A stretch of 64,000 bases of DNA. Origin: Massilia eburnea. GTDB taxonomy: Bacteria; Pseudomonadota; Gammaproteobacteria; Burkholderiales; Burkholderiaceae_D. The notes below the pieces were generated by a model. That model saw only the letters and a program-made list of their open reading frames with translations. It was not told the origin of the DNA and did no database searches. The stretch is taken from the NCBI RefSeq assembly GCF_009720745.1, contig NZ_WNKX01000018.1:1-64000 (forward strand). Reading direction: 5' to 3'. Positions 8,694-17,905 of this stretch are shown one piece after another. How positions within the stretch are numbered: position 1 is the stretch's first letter; each line of letters opens with the position of its first letter. The translations under genes and the position numbers were made by a program.

Positions 8694-10483
8694 TTGGGCT
8701 GCGCGGCGGCCGGCGCAGTGTCCGCAACCTGGTACAGCGACACTGGGCCGTCACGGTGTACCAGCGTAAAGAATTGCGCGAATCCCGGCTTGGTCTCGAT
8801 TCCCGGCCAACGCACGGTATGGATCAACAGGCTGGTGTAACCCAAGTGACGCAAGGCCTTGGCCAAATCAGCCGGAGCCAGGCCGGCGAGATCCCGATAG
8901 CGGCCTGGGCCAAAATGGTCCCCACCGGTCCCTGGTGGAGAGTAATACAGTGCGTCCTCCAGGCCAAACTGATAGGTGCGGCCCATCGGGTGGTCGCGTA
9001 GATAGGCCAGCATCGCATAACCAGTAATTTTCCGCTGCAACACCGCCTCGCGGGCATCCACAGTGGGCGCCACCAGTTTCCAGTTCTTGTATTCCTTTGT
9101 CAGCGCAAACGGCACGACCACCAGCAACAGCAAGGAAACACAGCTCACCGCCGCTTTCTTTTCCAAGCCATCTCCCTGGCCGCGGGCAAACCTGCTGCAT
9201 GCAGTCACGAAAGCCCAGTGCCAGACCGCCGCCGCCAACAGCGCCAGTACCGGATAAAACGGCATGAGGTAGCGCGGGTAACGCGAGGTCAGCAACCAGA
9301 CCGCAAGCCCCGCGCCAGCAAGAATCATCGCCGCTCGGGCGCCCGGAAGGCGGCGCACCTTGGCGATAAATGGCGCCAGCAATGCTGGCCAGATAATCCA
9401 GTGCGGCGCACCGGCGTGAAGCTTGAGGTCCGCCATCTGCCATTGGTAATCCGCCAGGTTCCAATCTGTGAACCCAAACAGCTTGCCCCCGATCGGATTA
9501 AACGGATCCCCTGTCAGCATATAGTTCCTGACGTACCAGAACGCGCAAGGCAGCAGCAGTCCGACGATCGCAATGAGCCAGTCACGCGGAGCGCGCGTCC
9601 TGGCCAGCAAGGCGATCGCTAGCAGCGGCAGCAACTGGAGAGCCTGGTATTTGGCGCCCACGGCCACGCCGAGCAGGAAAGCCGACACGGCCAGCAATAC
9701 AAGCCGTTCAGGCTGCTGTTGCCACAGGTAGAAAGCGAGGCAGCCGGCGAAAATAAAGAGCATAACGCTCACATCGACCATCGCAAGGTCGAATTCGTCC
9801 CGCATCAACACCATGAAAACGACGGCAGCGATAAAGGCCAAACTCTTGCCGAAATAGCGCTTGCCGGCGTGATAAACCAGGAAGGCAGTCAGCCAGGCCG
9901 CCAAGGCATTGAGCAGATGCGGCATCACGTCGTCGTACGTCAGCAGGGCCGCACTGAACAGCAGGTCCACATTGTAGGGGAACCAGGGGTAGCGCAGCCA
10001 CTCATTGACGCTCAGTCGGCCATTCAGCGCCCATTGTTTGGCGTGCGGCAGGTGGTACATCACTTCATCCCAGGCCAGCGGCGGGCACAGCGGGGCGATC
10101 AGGGTCGGCAGAATCATGAACGCAATCAACAGCAAAGCGCCGCGCTCAGCCCAGTTTGCCGAACGCCAGCGTTGAGCCATGGTCGGCTCGCCCCGCGCCG
10201 GCAGCGCGCGCCACTCAAGCGCCCCAAGGCAGAGGCCAAACACCAAAGCAAGCAACAATGGCAGGAATCGGAATTGTCCGGCAATTGCCAGCCATTGAAT
10301 AGCGCAGACGTACGCGCCCATGCCGAGTGCCGTGGCAATGCCGTGCCACAACGGCTTCTCTTCAGGGCCAGGCGCGGACGGCGCCAGGCGCCGCAACACG
10401 GTTTGGCCAACACCCCAGCAGGCACACAGGAAAACCAATAAGGCGAGGTAATGCGAAAGGGCGTAGATGATCTTATTAATCAT
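8690..10483 (-). CDS. Multi-spanning membrane glycosyltransferase (GT39/ArnT-like), gtr-cassette third gene
   Basis: A 597-residue polytopic membrane protein with about 11-12 hydrophobic segments and a C-terminal soluble domain (about residues 460-597). The first periplasmic loop region (APLCPPLAWDEVMYHLPHAK, acidic residues after TM1-2) is the usual catalytic loop of GT-C enzymes that use polyprenyl-phosphate sugars. The start at 10483 overlaps the GtrA-like stop (ATGA), so translation is coupled. Together with the GtrA-like and GtrB-like genes it forms a three-gene set in which this would be the final, acceptor-specific transferase. The acceptor glycan or protein cannot be predicted. Confidence 0.8.
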   Translation of the reverse strand: MINKIIYALSHYLALLVFLCACWGVGQTVLRRLAPSAPGPEEKPLWHGIATALGMGAYVCAIQWLAIAGQFRFLPLLLALVFGLCLGALEWRALPARGEPTMAQRWRSANWAERGALLLIAFMILPTLIAPLCPPLAWDEVMYHLPHAKQWALNGRLSVNEWLRYPWFPYNVDLLFSAALLTYDDVMPHLLNALAAWLTAFLVYHAGKRYFGKSLAFIAAVVFMVLMRDEFDLAMVDVSVMLFIFAGCLAFYLWQQQPERLVLLAVSAFLLGVAVGAKYQALQLLPLLAIALLARTRAPRDWLIAIVGLLLPCAFWYVRNYMLTGDPFNPIGGKLFGFTDWNLADYQWQMADLKLHAGAPHWIIWPALLAPFIAKVRRLPGARAAMILAGAGLAVWLLTSRYPRYLMPFYPVLALLAAAVWHWAFVTACSRFARGQGDGLEKKAAVSCVSLLLLVVVPFALTKEYKNWKLVAPTVDAREAVLQRKITGYAMLAYLRDHPMGRTYQFGLEDALYYSPPGTGGDHFGPGRYRDLAGLAPADLAKALRHLGYTSLLIHTVRWPGIETKPGFAQFFTLVHRDGPVSLYQVADTAPAAAQPN

Positions 10484-10857
10484 GATTTGCGGAAGACGAA
10501 ATATTTCGCCGAGATGAAATTGAAGGCCATGCCAGCCAGCGAACCTGCCGCCACACCTATGGCAGGCGCCCAATCAGTTTCGGGCAAGACCTGCAACAGC
10601 CCCATATAAGCGCCGAGGTTGATCACCCCTCCGCCCATCGTGACCGTCAAGTAGCGCCACCATTCGCGCCAGGCCGAAGGCGTGGCCTGGAATGTAAATC
10701 GCCGGTTCAGGCGCCAGGTGACCCAGACTGCGGACAGGAAGGACAGGAGTCGTCCAAAGTAGTATCCGGAACCGAGTGCCATCGCCAGGTAAAGGACCCC
10801 CATGTCGGCCGCCAGGCCAACTAGTCCGCTAATGCCAAAGCGTACGAACTGGCGCAT
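10480..10857 (-). CDS. GtrA-family membrane protein (putative lipid-linked sugar flippase)
   Basis: A 125-residue protein with four predicted membrane helices and the GtrA pattern MRQFVRFGISGLVGLAADMG at the start, WRLNRRFTF in the middle loop and AAGSLAGMAFNFISAKYFVF at the end. GtrA proteins are thought to flip undecaprenyl-phosphate-linked sugar to the periplasm. The start at 10857 lies 4 bp after the GT2 gene stop. It is the middle gene of the set. Confidence 0.87.
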   Translation of the reverse strand: MRQFVRFGISGLVGLAADMGVLYLAMALGSGYYFGRLLSFLSAVWVTWRLNRRFTFQATPSAWREWWRYLTVTMGGGVINLGAYMGLLQVLPETDWAPAIGVAAGSLAGMAFNFISAKYFVFRKS

Positions 10858-10861
10858 GCCT

Positions 10862-11797
10862 CTAGCTGTTATGCGCGGGAAAAGCCAGGTAAGCAAAGCG
10901 CTTCTGTTCGATGCGCGCTTTGGTGACCGCATCCACAATAATGCCGCAGGCCAGCAGCACTACACCTAACAGCATGATGGCCGAGCACAGCACGGCAGTA
11001 GGCTGGCGCGGCACCAGCCCGGTTTCCAGATAGACGCTCAACAGGGGAACGGCCAAACCAACCGACAACAGGAAGCAAGCCAGGAAACCGATGCCGAAAA
11101 AGGCCATCGGCCGTTCCGACTTGAAAAGGCGCAAGATGGTCATCAGAATGCGCCATCCGTCGCGGTAAGTATTCAGTTTGCTGAATGAACCTTCCGGCCG
11201 CGCCTTGTACACGGTTTCCACTTCCGCCACCGGCATGCGCAGTTCCAGCGCATGCACGGTCAGCTCGGTCTCGATTTCGAAACCCGTGGAGTGGGCGGCA
11301 AACGATTTGACGTAGCGGCGGGAAAACACACGATAGCCGGACAGGATGTCGGTGAATGTGCGTCCGAACAGCATCGATACACAGCCCGTCAGCAGGTTAT
11401 TGCCAAAGCGGTGGCCGAGGCGGTAGGCAGCCTGCTCTTCGGTAACGCGGTTGCCAACGACCATGTCCAGGCCTTCGTCGAACAGCTTGGCGACCAATTG
11501 CGGCGCGACCGCGGCGTCATAAGTATCGTCGCCGTCGACCATGATGTACGCGTCGGCCTCGATATCGGCGAACATGCGTCGCACGACACTGCCCTTGCCC
11601 TGGTGCGGCACAAGGCGGACATTGGCGCCCGCGGCGCGCGCTATCTCAGCCGTACCATCGGTCGAATTGTTATCGAATACATAGACTGTCGCCTGCGGCA
11701 GGCTGGCGCGAAAATCACGCACGATGGCTTCGATCGTCAGCGCCTCGTTATAACAGGGCACAAGAATTGCAATGCGCGAGGATGACTGGTCGCTCAT
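10862..11797 (-). CDS. Family 2 glycosyltransferase, GtrB/dolichol-phosphate-mannose-synthase-like
   Basis: A 311-residue GT2 enzyme: nucleotide-binding start IAILVPCYNEALTIEAIVRD, the NNSTDGTAE stretch, the metal-binding DGDDTYD (DXD) and the GYRVFSRRYVKSF motif, followed by two C-terminal membrane helices (about residues 228-252 and 262-288). Such enzymes charge undecaprenyl phosphate with a sugar from a nucleotide donor at the inner face of the membrane. It begins the three-gene set with GtrA-like and GT39-like genes downstream. Confidence 0.88.
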   Translation of the reverse strand: MSDQSSSRIAILVPCYNEALTIEAIVRDFRASLPQATVYVFDNNSTDGTAEIARAAGANVRLVPHQGKGSVVRRMFADIEADAYIMVDGDDTYDAAVAPQLVAKLFDEGLDMVVGNRVTEEQAAYRLGHRFGNNLLTGCVSMLFGRTFTDILSGYRVFSRRYVKSFAAHSTGFEIETELTVHALELRMPVAEVETVYKARPEGSFSKLNTYRDGWRILMTILRLFKSERPMAFFGIGFLACFLLSVGLAVPLLSVYLETGLVPRQPTAVLCSAIMLLGVVLLACGIIVDAVTKARIEQKRFAYLAFPAHNS

Positions 11798-11949
11798 GAA
11801 AAAATATCAATAAAGAGGCAATGACAATTTGCAATTATAGCGTTTTCGCTATATCCGCAGCTGCAACGCCTTGTCACAAATTAGCATTCCAAAAGGAAAC
11901 TATTGACCTATACTTCACTACTACCACAACCGTTTTTTGGAGAACCCAT

Positions 11950-12363
11950 ATGAAAGTAATTAAATTCCTCTTGCCAGCCATCCTGGCCGTAACGGTTAGC
12001 GGCGCGTACGCGCAACCGAAGCGCGCAGTCTGCGCCGAATGCGGCACCGTGACCGCAGTGAAAGTCATCGAGAAAGATGGCGAAGGCGGTGCAGCCGGCA
12101 TGGTCGCCGGCGGCGTAGCTGGCGCCCTGCTTGGCCACCAGGTCGGCGGCGGCACCGGTAAGACCCTCGCCACCGTCGCCGGTGCAGCGGGCGGCGCTTA
12201 CGCCGGCAAGAAGATCGAAGGCAAGATGAACAAGGTCAAGGAGTGGCACGTGACCGTCAGGTACGAAACCGGCAACACCGGCACCGTCGTCCTGAAAAAC
12301 GATCCTAACCTGCGTAATGGCGACCACGTCCGCCGCGAGAACGGTGGCCTGAACCGCATCTAA
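11950..12363 (+). CDS. Exported glycine-zipper (2TM-type) protein
   Basis: A 137-residue envelope protein. Residues 1 to about 21 are a signal peptide (MKVIKFLLPAILAVTVSGAYAQ). A Gly/Ala zipper (about residues 49-78: AAGMVAGGVAGALLGHQVGG and AGAAGGAYAGKKIEG) resembles the SlyB/Rick-17kDa glycine-zipper outer membrane family, but there is no lipobox cysteine. A CAECG pair of cysteines follows the signal peptide. The C-terminal part is a small beta-rich domain (WHVTVRYETGNTGTVVL). GGAGA lies 7 nt upstream of the ATG. Confidence 0.8.
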   Translation: MKVIKFLLPAILAVTVSGAYAQPKRAVCAECGTVTAVKVIEKDGEGGAAGMVAGGVAGALLGHQVGGGTGKTLATVAGAAGGAYAGKKIEGKMNKVKEWHVTVRYETGNTGTVVLKNDPNLRNGDHVRRENGGLNRI

Positions 12364-12983
12364 GTCCTGCGCGACAGCAGTAAACCCATCCCCGCGCCGG
12401 CCAGCAGGCCGGCGCAACTGCGGTTGAAAATCCTCTTCCCGCGCGGTTGCGCGAACCACTTCTGCATGCGTGCGCCGATCCAGGCGTAGGCCGCCAGCGC
12501 CACCATTTCCAGCAGCAGGAAAAACATCCCCAGCACCAAAAATTGGGCACCCACCGTGTCGGCAGGGTCGACGAACTGCGGCAGGAATGCCGTAAATATC
12601 AGGATCGCCTTCGGATTGCCCGCCGCGACAAAGAACTCTTGCCGTGCCAATTGCCACCAGCCCGCTGCCGGCAGTTCGCCTCGCAGCGCATCGGTCGCCG
12701 GCTGCGCGCGCCACAGCTGCCACGCCAGGTAGAACAGATAGATTGCGCCTGCGGTCTTAATCGCGAAGAACACAAGCTCGGAGGTATGCAGCACGGCAGC
12801 CAGGCCGACCGAAGCGAGCGCAATCATCCCCGCGAAAGCCACCAGCCGCCCTGCCCCGGCCAGGCAGGAACGGCGGAAGCCGTAGCGCGTGGCATTGCTG
12901 ACGGAGAGCAGGTTGTTCGGTCCCGGCGCCATATTCAGCGCGAAGCAGGCTGGCACGAACAAAGTAAGGGTCGACGCGTCCAT
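12360..12983 (-). CDS. LysE-family amino-acid exporter
   Basis: A 207-residue inner membrane protein with six hydrophobic segments and the family signature MAPGPNNLLSVSNATRYGFR near residue 19. LysE/RhtB members export amino acids or derivatives such as homoserine lactone. The start at 12983 is preferred since GGAG lies 7 nt upstream; an in-frame ATG four codons earlier is possible. The gene is convergent with, and overlaps by 4 bp, the glycine-zipper gene. The substrate is not predictable. Confidence 0.87.
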   Translation of the reverse strand: MDASTLTLFVPACFALNMAPGPNNLLSVSNATRYGFRRSCLAGAGRLVAFAGMIALASVGLAAVLHTSELVFFAIKTAGAIYLFYLAWQLWRAQPATDALRGELPAAGWWQLARQEFFVAAGNPKAILIFTAFLPQFVDPADTVGAQFLVLGMFFLLLEMVALAAYAWIGARMQKWFAQPRGKRIFNRSCAGLLAGAGMGLLLSRRT

Positions 12984-13044
12984 GGCCGGCTCCATCTTGA
13001 AATTTTAGTTAATATACAACGTGCCAATCCAACAAGGAGACACC

Positions 13045-14034
13045 GTGACAGACAATACCACGCCCCGCTTTCCGCCTCAGTGGCAAGCCCTGGTCGACCG
13101 CGCCGCCGGCGCCCTGCGCGAACTCGCAGTCAACGAAGACGCCAAGGCCCGCTTCCTGGAAGATCCGATGCTGCGCCCTTTCATGGAACGCGTCTCGCAG
13201 CGCTACGTCGCCGGCAGTACTGTGGCGGATGCGGTGGTGCGCGCTGCCATGATCAACCAGAACGGGCACCGCGCTTCTGCCGAGTACATGGGCGAGAGTG
13301 TGCGCGACGAAGGCTTTGCGAACGCGGAAACGGGCGTTTTCATGCAGCTGGTGCAGGCCATCGGCGAGCAGAGGCTCGATTGTTCAATCTCCTTCGACCT
13401 GTCGCACGTCGGCTCGCTGGTCGATCCCGAACTGGGCTACCGGAACGCGCGCCGGATCGCCCGCGCTGCCAACGAGATCGGACAAGAAGTCATGATTTCG
13501 ATGGAGGCATCGGACCGCACCTCCGGCATCTACGAAACTTACGCTCGCCTTCATGAGCAGGACGGCCTGTCGAACGTCGGCATCACCGTCCCGGCCAAGC
13601 TGCACCGCACGGCGGCGGACCTGCCAGCGCTGATGCGCCTTCCCGGCCGCATTCGCCTGGTCAAAGGAGCCATGTTCGAGCCGCCGGAAGTCGCTTATGC
13701 TCGCAACAGCGCCGAGCTGGCATCGGCCTATCGCCGCTACGCCGCCCTTTTGCTGCGCAGCGGCCACAAATGCTCGATTGCCACCCACGACCGTTCAATC
13801 CAGGACGAACTGGCAGCGATGATCCGGGCGGAAGGGATCGCAGCTGGCCCCTTTGAATTCGAATCATTGATCGGGTTGGGCGAACAGAATATCGCCGACC
13901 TGCGCGACGCGGGCTTTGCGACGCGCGAATATGCCGTTTTTGGAAAGGAATATTTTTTGTACGTATTGAACCGCATTTCAGAAGAACCAGTCCGCGTCTA
14001 CCAGGCGGTCATTGACGCGCTGGGTGCTGCATGA
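13045..14034 (+). CDS. Proline dehydrogenase family protein
   Basis: A 329-residue flavoenzyme of the PRODH barrel type, oxidising proline to pyrroline-5-carboxylate. Recognisable stretches are SFDLSHVGSLVDPELGYRNA, SMEASDRTSGIYETY, the strand with RLVKGAMFEPPEVAYARNS and SIATHDRSIQDELAAM, and FEFESLIGLGEQNIADLRDAG near the end. It is monofunctional (no PutA DNA-binding or aldehyde dehydrogenase domains). The GTG at 13045 is chosen because AAGGAGA ends 4 nt before it; another GTG exists at 13021. The next gene starts within its stop codon (ATGA). Confidence 0.85.
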   Translation: MTDNTTPRFPPQWQALVDRAAGALRELAVNEDAKARFLEDPMLRPFMERVSQRYVAGSTVADAVVRAAMINQNGHRASAEYMGESVRDEGFANAETGVFMQLVQAIGEQRLDCSISFDLSHVGSLVDPELGYRNARRIARAANEIGQEVMISMEASDRTSGIYETYARLHEQDGLSNVGITVPAKLHRTAADLPALMRLPGRIRLVKGAMFEPPEVAYARNSAELASAYRRYAALLLRSGHKCSIATHDRSIQDELAAMIRAEGIAAGPFEFESLIGLGEQNIADLRDAGFATREYAVFGKEYFLYVLNRISEEPVRVYQAVIDALGAA

Positions 14035-14954
14035 TCCGACGTCTTCTCGCAGTATCCACGCTGGCAGCCGCGGCGTTCACCGCGACCGGCGCCGCACATG
14101 CGCAAACCGTTGCAATTACCATGGATGACGGCCCAAACGCGGAAAGCACGCCGCGCATGACGGTCGTTGAGCGCAACCAGGCCATCCTCAGCGCGCTCGC
14201 CAAGCACCACGTACAAGCCGCACTATTCGTGACTTCGGGCTACGGAGCCAGCACGCCGCAAGGACTTCCACTGCTGCAGGCATGGAGCAAAGCCGGCCAC
14301 GCTATAGGCAACCACACCGTGACGCATCCGGACCTTGAGAAGGTTTCCCTGGCCGAGTACCAGCGCCAGGTGATGGAATGCGACCGATTGATCAGCACAC
14401 TGCCCGGCTACCAGAAGTGGCTGCGCTTTACCTATCTGCGCGAAGGCAACACGCCGGAAAAGATTGAAGGCATGCGCAACTTCCTGCTTGAGCATGGATA
14501 TCGCAACGCCTATGTCAGCGCCGACACGAGCGATTGGCGCCTCAACGAGAAACTGGTGGAGGTGCTGAAGAAGAATCCCAACGCCGATCTAAGTCCGATC
14601 CGCACTGCCTACCTCGCTCACATCAAGCAGCGCTTGCTGGCGTATCGCGAACTGTCGCAGCAACTGCAGGGGCGCGATATCGCGCAAGTGCTGCTGATGC
14701 ACCATAACCTGCTCAATGCACTGTGGCTCGATGACGTCTTGAGCGAAATCGAGGAGATGGGGTGGAAGATCATTTCGCCGGCGGAGGCGTTTGCCGATCC
14801 GGTCTACAAGCTGGAGCCGGTGCGCAAGGCTGCGGGGCAGAGTTTGCTGCTTTCGCTCGGGCGAATTCTGGGGCTTGGACTGATGCCAGGCGGCGAGCGG
14901 CTGGTCGATGATGGCGATTACGAGATTGCCGAATTGGCGAAGAAAGGACTTTGA
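14031..14954 (+). CDS. Exported polysaccharide deacetylase (NodB-type)
   Basis: A 307-residue secreted carbohydrate esterase. A signal peptide covers residues 1 to about 24 (MIRRLLAVSTLAAAAFTATG, cleavage after AHA). The NodB domain follows, with TMDDGPN holding the catalytic and metal-binding aspartates (around residues 33-34) and HAIGNHTVTHPDL giving the H-x3-H metal ligands. The later QVLLMHHNLLNALWLDDVL stretch supplies the catalytic histidine region. It would deacetylate GlcNAc-containing glycans outside the cytoplasm. It overlaps the proline dehydrogenase stop by 4 bp, though the two functions are not obviously related. Confidence 0.87.
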   Translation: MIRRLLAVSTLAAAAFTATGAAHAQTVAITMDDGPNAESTPRMTVVERNQAILSALAKHHVQAALFVTSGYGASTPQGLPLLQAWSKAGHAIGNHTVTHPDLEKVSLAEYQRQVMECDRLISTLPGYQKWLRFTYLREGNTPEKIEGMRNFLLEHGYRNAYVSADTSDWRLNEKLVEVLKKNPNADLSPIRTAYLAHIKQRLLAYRELSQQLQGRDIAQVLLMHHNLLNALWLDDVLSEIEEMGWKIISPAEAFADPVYKLEPVRKAAGQSLLLSLGRILGLGLMPGGERLVDDGDYEIAELAKKGL

Positions 14955-14960
14955 ACATCC

Positions 14961-15077
14961 AAACCGGTAAACCGGTGCCTGCCCCCCAGGGTCAGGCACC
15001 TGGCCTGCGACGGCCGAGGACCGGTGTCAGACCCTGGGGGTCTGACGGGGCGGCCATCCGACCGGGTTACCGGTTTA
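14961..15077. repeat. Palindromic intergenic element, copy A
   Basis: A 117-bp element bounded by AAACCGGTAAACCGG on the left and the inverted CCGGGTTACCGGTTT on the right. Inside are two hairpins built on CAGACCC/GGGTCTG-type sequences (around 14976-15000 and 15025-15050). It fills the gap between two convergent genes (polysaccharide deacetylase stop at 14954, acyl-CoA dehydrogenase stop at 15084). Three related copies occur at 26665, 29305 and 43564. It may act as a bidirectional terminator; a MITE-like origin is inferred. Confidence 0.8.
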
Positions 15078-15083
15078 TCGGGT

Positions 15084-16874
15084 TTAGAACTGCTCGACGC
15101 CCAGGCCCAGAACACCAGCGCTGCCATCAACGATAGCCGCGCGCATGCCGGTAGAACCGGACAGGATGTGATCCGCGAAGAAGCGCGCAGTCACGATCTT
15201 GGCATGATAGAACGACGCATCGCCCTCGCCAGCCGACAGTTTGGACTGCGCCACCAGCGCAGCACGGCCCATCTGCCAGCCGCCGAACACGATACCGGCC
15301 AGCTTCAGGTACAGCACGGAACCCGAGAACACACCCTTGATGTCCGACTTGATATGGTTGACGATGAAGTCCACCACGGCTTCCAGGTCGTCCGCGCCCT
15401 GCACCAGGTGCTTGCGCATCGCCGCGAAGTCCGGCGAGTTCACGCCGCCCAGTTCCTCGGCAGTCGCACGCACTTGCGCAATGATCGACTTGGCCAGCGC
15501 ACCGCCATCACGCACGGTCTTGCGGCCGATCAGGTCATTGGCCTGGATCGCGGTCGTACCTTCGTAAATGGTCAGGATCTTGGCATCGCGATAGTGCTGG
15601 GCAGCGCCGGTCTCCTCGATGAAGCCCATGCCGCCGTGCACTTGCACGCCGTCGCGGGTCACGTTCTCGGACATCTCGGTCGACCAGCCCTTCACGATCG
15701 GCACCAGGTATTCGTACACAGCCTGGTTGGCAGCGCGCACTTCCGCATCCGCGTGGTGGTGTGCCACGTCGTGGATACCTGCTGCCACGTATGCCAGCGC
15801 ACGCGCTGCTTCGGTCTGGGCACGCATCGACATCAGCATGCGGCGCACGTCCGGATGGTTGATGATCGCCACACCGGCTGGCGAGCCGTTCAGGTCGCGC
15901 GACTGCACGCGGTCCTTGGCGAAGGTGACAGCCTGCTGGTAAGCGCGTTCCGCCAGGCCTACACCCTGCATGCCGACGCCGAAGCGGGCTGCGTTCATCA
16001 TGATGAACATGTATTCCAGGCCGCGGTTCTCTTCGCCCACCAGGTAGCCAACGGCGCCGCCGTTGTCGCCGAACTGCAGGACGGCGGTCGGGGATGCCTT
16101 GATACCCAGCTTGTGCTCGATCGACACGCAATGCGCGTCGTTGCGGTCGCCCAGCGAACCGTCGGCGTTGACCATGAACTTCGGCACGATGAACAGCGAG
16201 ATGCCCTTCACGCCGGCAGGGGCATCCGGAGTACGCGCCAGCACCAGGTGAATGATGTTCTCGGCCATGTCGTGCTCACCGTAGGTGATGAAGATCTTGG
16301 TGCCGAATACTTTGTAAGTGCCGTCGCCTTGCGGCACTGCGCGGGTGCGCACGGCTGCCAGGTCGGAGCCTGCCTGAGGCTCGGTCAGGTTCATGGTGCC
16401 GGTCCACTTGCCGGTCACCAGAGGCTCCAGGTAGGTCGCCTTCTGTTCATCGGAACCAGCGGTCAGCAGCGCTTCGATCGCCCCATCGGACAGCAGTGCC
16501 ACCAGCGCGAACGACAGGTTCGAACCGTGCAGCATTTCCACGCATGGGGTGCCGATCAGCTTCGGCAGGCCCTGGCCGCCGAATTCGGTCGGGTGCTGCA
16601 GGCCTTGCCAGCCAGCTTCCGCGAACTGCTTGAAGGCTTCCTTGAAGCCTTTGGAAGTGGTTACCTTGCCATCGGCCCAGGAGCTCGGCTCCTTGTCGGC
16701 AGCGTGGTTCAGGGGAGCGATCACACCGCTCACGAACTTCGCGTTTTCTTCGAGTACGGCTTCCGCGGTTTCCGCGTTGGCATCTTCACAGCCTGGCAGC
16801 GCGGACACGCCTTCCAGGTTCGCCAGTTCGTTCATCACGAACAGCATGTCTTTCATTGGTGCTTGATAACTCAT
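15084..16874 (-). CDS. Acyl-CoA dehydrogenase (long form with C-terminal extension)
   Basis: A 596-residue flavoprotein for fatty acyl-CoA beta-oxidation. The middle domain has TGTMNLTEPQAGSDLAAVRT, the family's FAD/acyl-CoA segment, and the C-terminal all-alpha domain has VHGGMGFIEETGAAQHYRDA then KILTIYEGTTAIQANDLIGR, where the glutamate of YEGT is the likely catalytic base. The extra last about 130 residues fit the ACDH C-terminal extension of 60-kDa members. The start at 16874 has GGAGAG upstream. It lies 75 bp behind etfA, whose product accepts its electrons. Confidence 0.93.
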   Translation of the reverse strand: MSYQAPMKDMLFVMNELANLEGVSALPGCEDANAETAEAVLEENAKFVSGVIAPLNHAADKEPSSWADGKVTTSKGFKEAFKQFAEAGWQGLQHPTEFGGQGLPKLIGTPCVEMLHGSNLSFALVALLSDGAIEALLTAGSDEQKATYLEPLVTGKWTGTMNLTEPQAGSDLAAVRTRAVPQGDGTYKVFGTKIFITYGEHDMAENIIHLVLARTPDAPAGVKGISLFIVPKFMVNADGSLGDRNDAHCVSIEHKLGIKASPTAVLQFGDNGGAVGYLVGEENRGLEYMFIMMNAARFGVGMQGVGLAERAYQQAVTFAKDRVQSRDLNGSPAGVAIINHPDVRRMLMSMRAQTEAARALAYVAAGIHDVAHHHADAEVRAANQAVYEYLVPIVKGWSTEMSENVTRDGVQVHGGMGFIEETGAAQHYRDAKILTIYEGTTAIQANDLIGRKTVRDGGALAKSIIAQVRATAEELGGVNSPDFAAMRKHLVQGADDLEAVVDFIVNHIKSDIKGVFSGSVLYLKLAGIVFGGWQMGRAALVAQSKLSAGEGDASFYHAKIVTARFFADHILSGSTGMRAAIVDGSAGVLGLGVEQF

Positions 16875-16948
16875 GAAATCTCTCCAAGGTAGTAAAAGGG
16901 CCACTTGCGTGGCCCCGGTACTCAGTCCTTTTGCAGGACTCTATTTAA

Positions 16949-17878
16949 TTAACCCAGTTCCTTGACCAGCTGAGGAACAACCTCGAACAGGTCGCCCACG
17001 ATGCCGTAGTCGGCAACGGAGAAGATAGGCGCTTCAGGGTCTTTGTTCACAGCGACGATAACCTTGGAATCCTTCATGCCAGCCAAGTGCTGGATCGCGC
17101 CGGAGATACCGACGGCGATGTAGAGGGACGGAGCAACGATCTTGCCGGTCTGGCCAACCTGCCAGTCGTTCGGCACGAAGCCTGCGTCCACTGCCGCGCG
17201 CGATGCGCCCATGGCGGCATTCAGCTTGTCGGCCAGCGGTTCCAGGATCTTGAAGGCGTCAGCGGAGCCCATGCCGCGGCCGCCGGAAACGATGATCTTG
17301 GCAGCGGTCAGTTCTGGACGGTCCGACTTGGCCACTTCGCGGCCAACAAAAGCGGACTTGCCGAAATCGCCAACGGCAGCCACGGTTTCGACGGCAGCGG
17401 AACCGCCTTCAGCGGCAGCGTCGAAACCGGTGGTACGTACGGTGATCACTTTGACCTTGTCCGACGATTGCACGTAGGCGATCGCGTTACCGGCGTAGAT
17501 CGGGCGCTCGAAGGTGTCCGGCGTGTCAACCTTGGTGATTTCGGAGATCTGTGCCACGTCCAGCTTAGCAGCGACGCGTGGCAGGATGTTCTTGCCGTAA
17601 GCGGTAGCAGGAGCCAGGATGTGCGAGTAGGCACCAGCGATCGCCAGGACCTGCTCGGAGACGTTTTCCGCCAGGCCGTCGGCGAAGTGGGCTGCATCAG
17701 CGTGCAGCACTTTGGTGACGCCGGCGATTTTCGCGGCAGCAGCAGCGGCGGCGCCGGCATTGGAGCCGGCAACCAGCACGTGGACTTCGCCTGCGCACTT
17801 GGCGGCGGCGGTAACGGTGTGGAGGGTGCTGCCCTTCAGGGATGCGTTGTCGTGTTCTGCGATGACGAGTGCGACCAT
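16949..17878 (-). CDS. etfA: Electron transfer flavoprotein alpha subunit
   Basis: A 309-residue ETF alpha subunit that with EtfB carries electrons from acyl-CoA dehydrogenases to ETF-ubiquinone oxidoreductase. The N-terminal domain is variable; the C-terminal FAD-binding domain holds VSGGRGMGSADAFKILEPLA, then VGQTGKIVAPSLYIAVGISG and AIQHLAGMKDSKVIVAVNKD, the family hallmark. It lies 27 bp after etfB and before the acyl-CoA dehydrogenase gene. Confidence 0.96.
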   Translation of the reverse strand: MVALVIAEHDNASLKGSTLHTVTAAAKCAGEVHVLVAGSNAGAAAAAAAKIAGVTKVLHADAAHFADGLAENVSEQVLAIAGAYSHILAPATAYGKNILPRVAAKLDVAQISEITKVDTPDTFERPIYAGNAIAYVQSSDKVKVITVRTTGFDAAAEGGSAAVETVAAVGDFGKSAFVGREVAKSDRPELTAAKIIVSGGRGMGSADAFKILEPLADKLNAAMGASRAAVDAGFVPNDWQVGQTGKIVAPSLYIAVGISGAIQHLAGMKDSKVIVAVNKDPEAPIFSVADYGIVGDLFEVVPQLVKELG

Positions 17879-17905
17879 GATTGAGTTCCTAGAGTATTCG
17901 GTGAA

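Noticed and set aside
15024..16892. 622-codon plus-strand frame opposite the acyl-CoA dehydrogenase
   Set aside because: Same reasoning: no domain and fully overlapped by a real gene.
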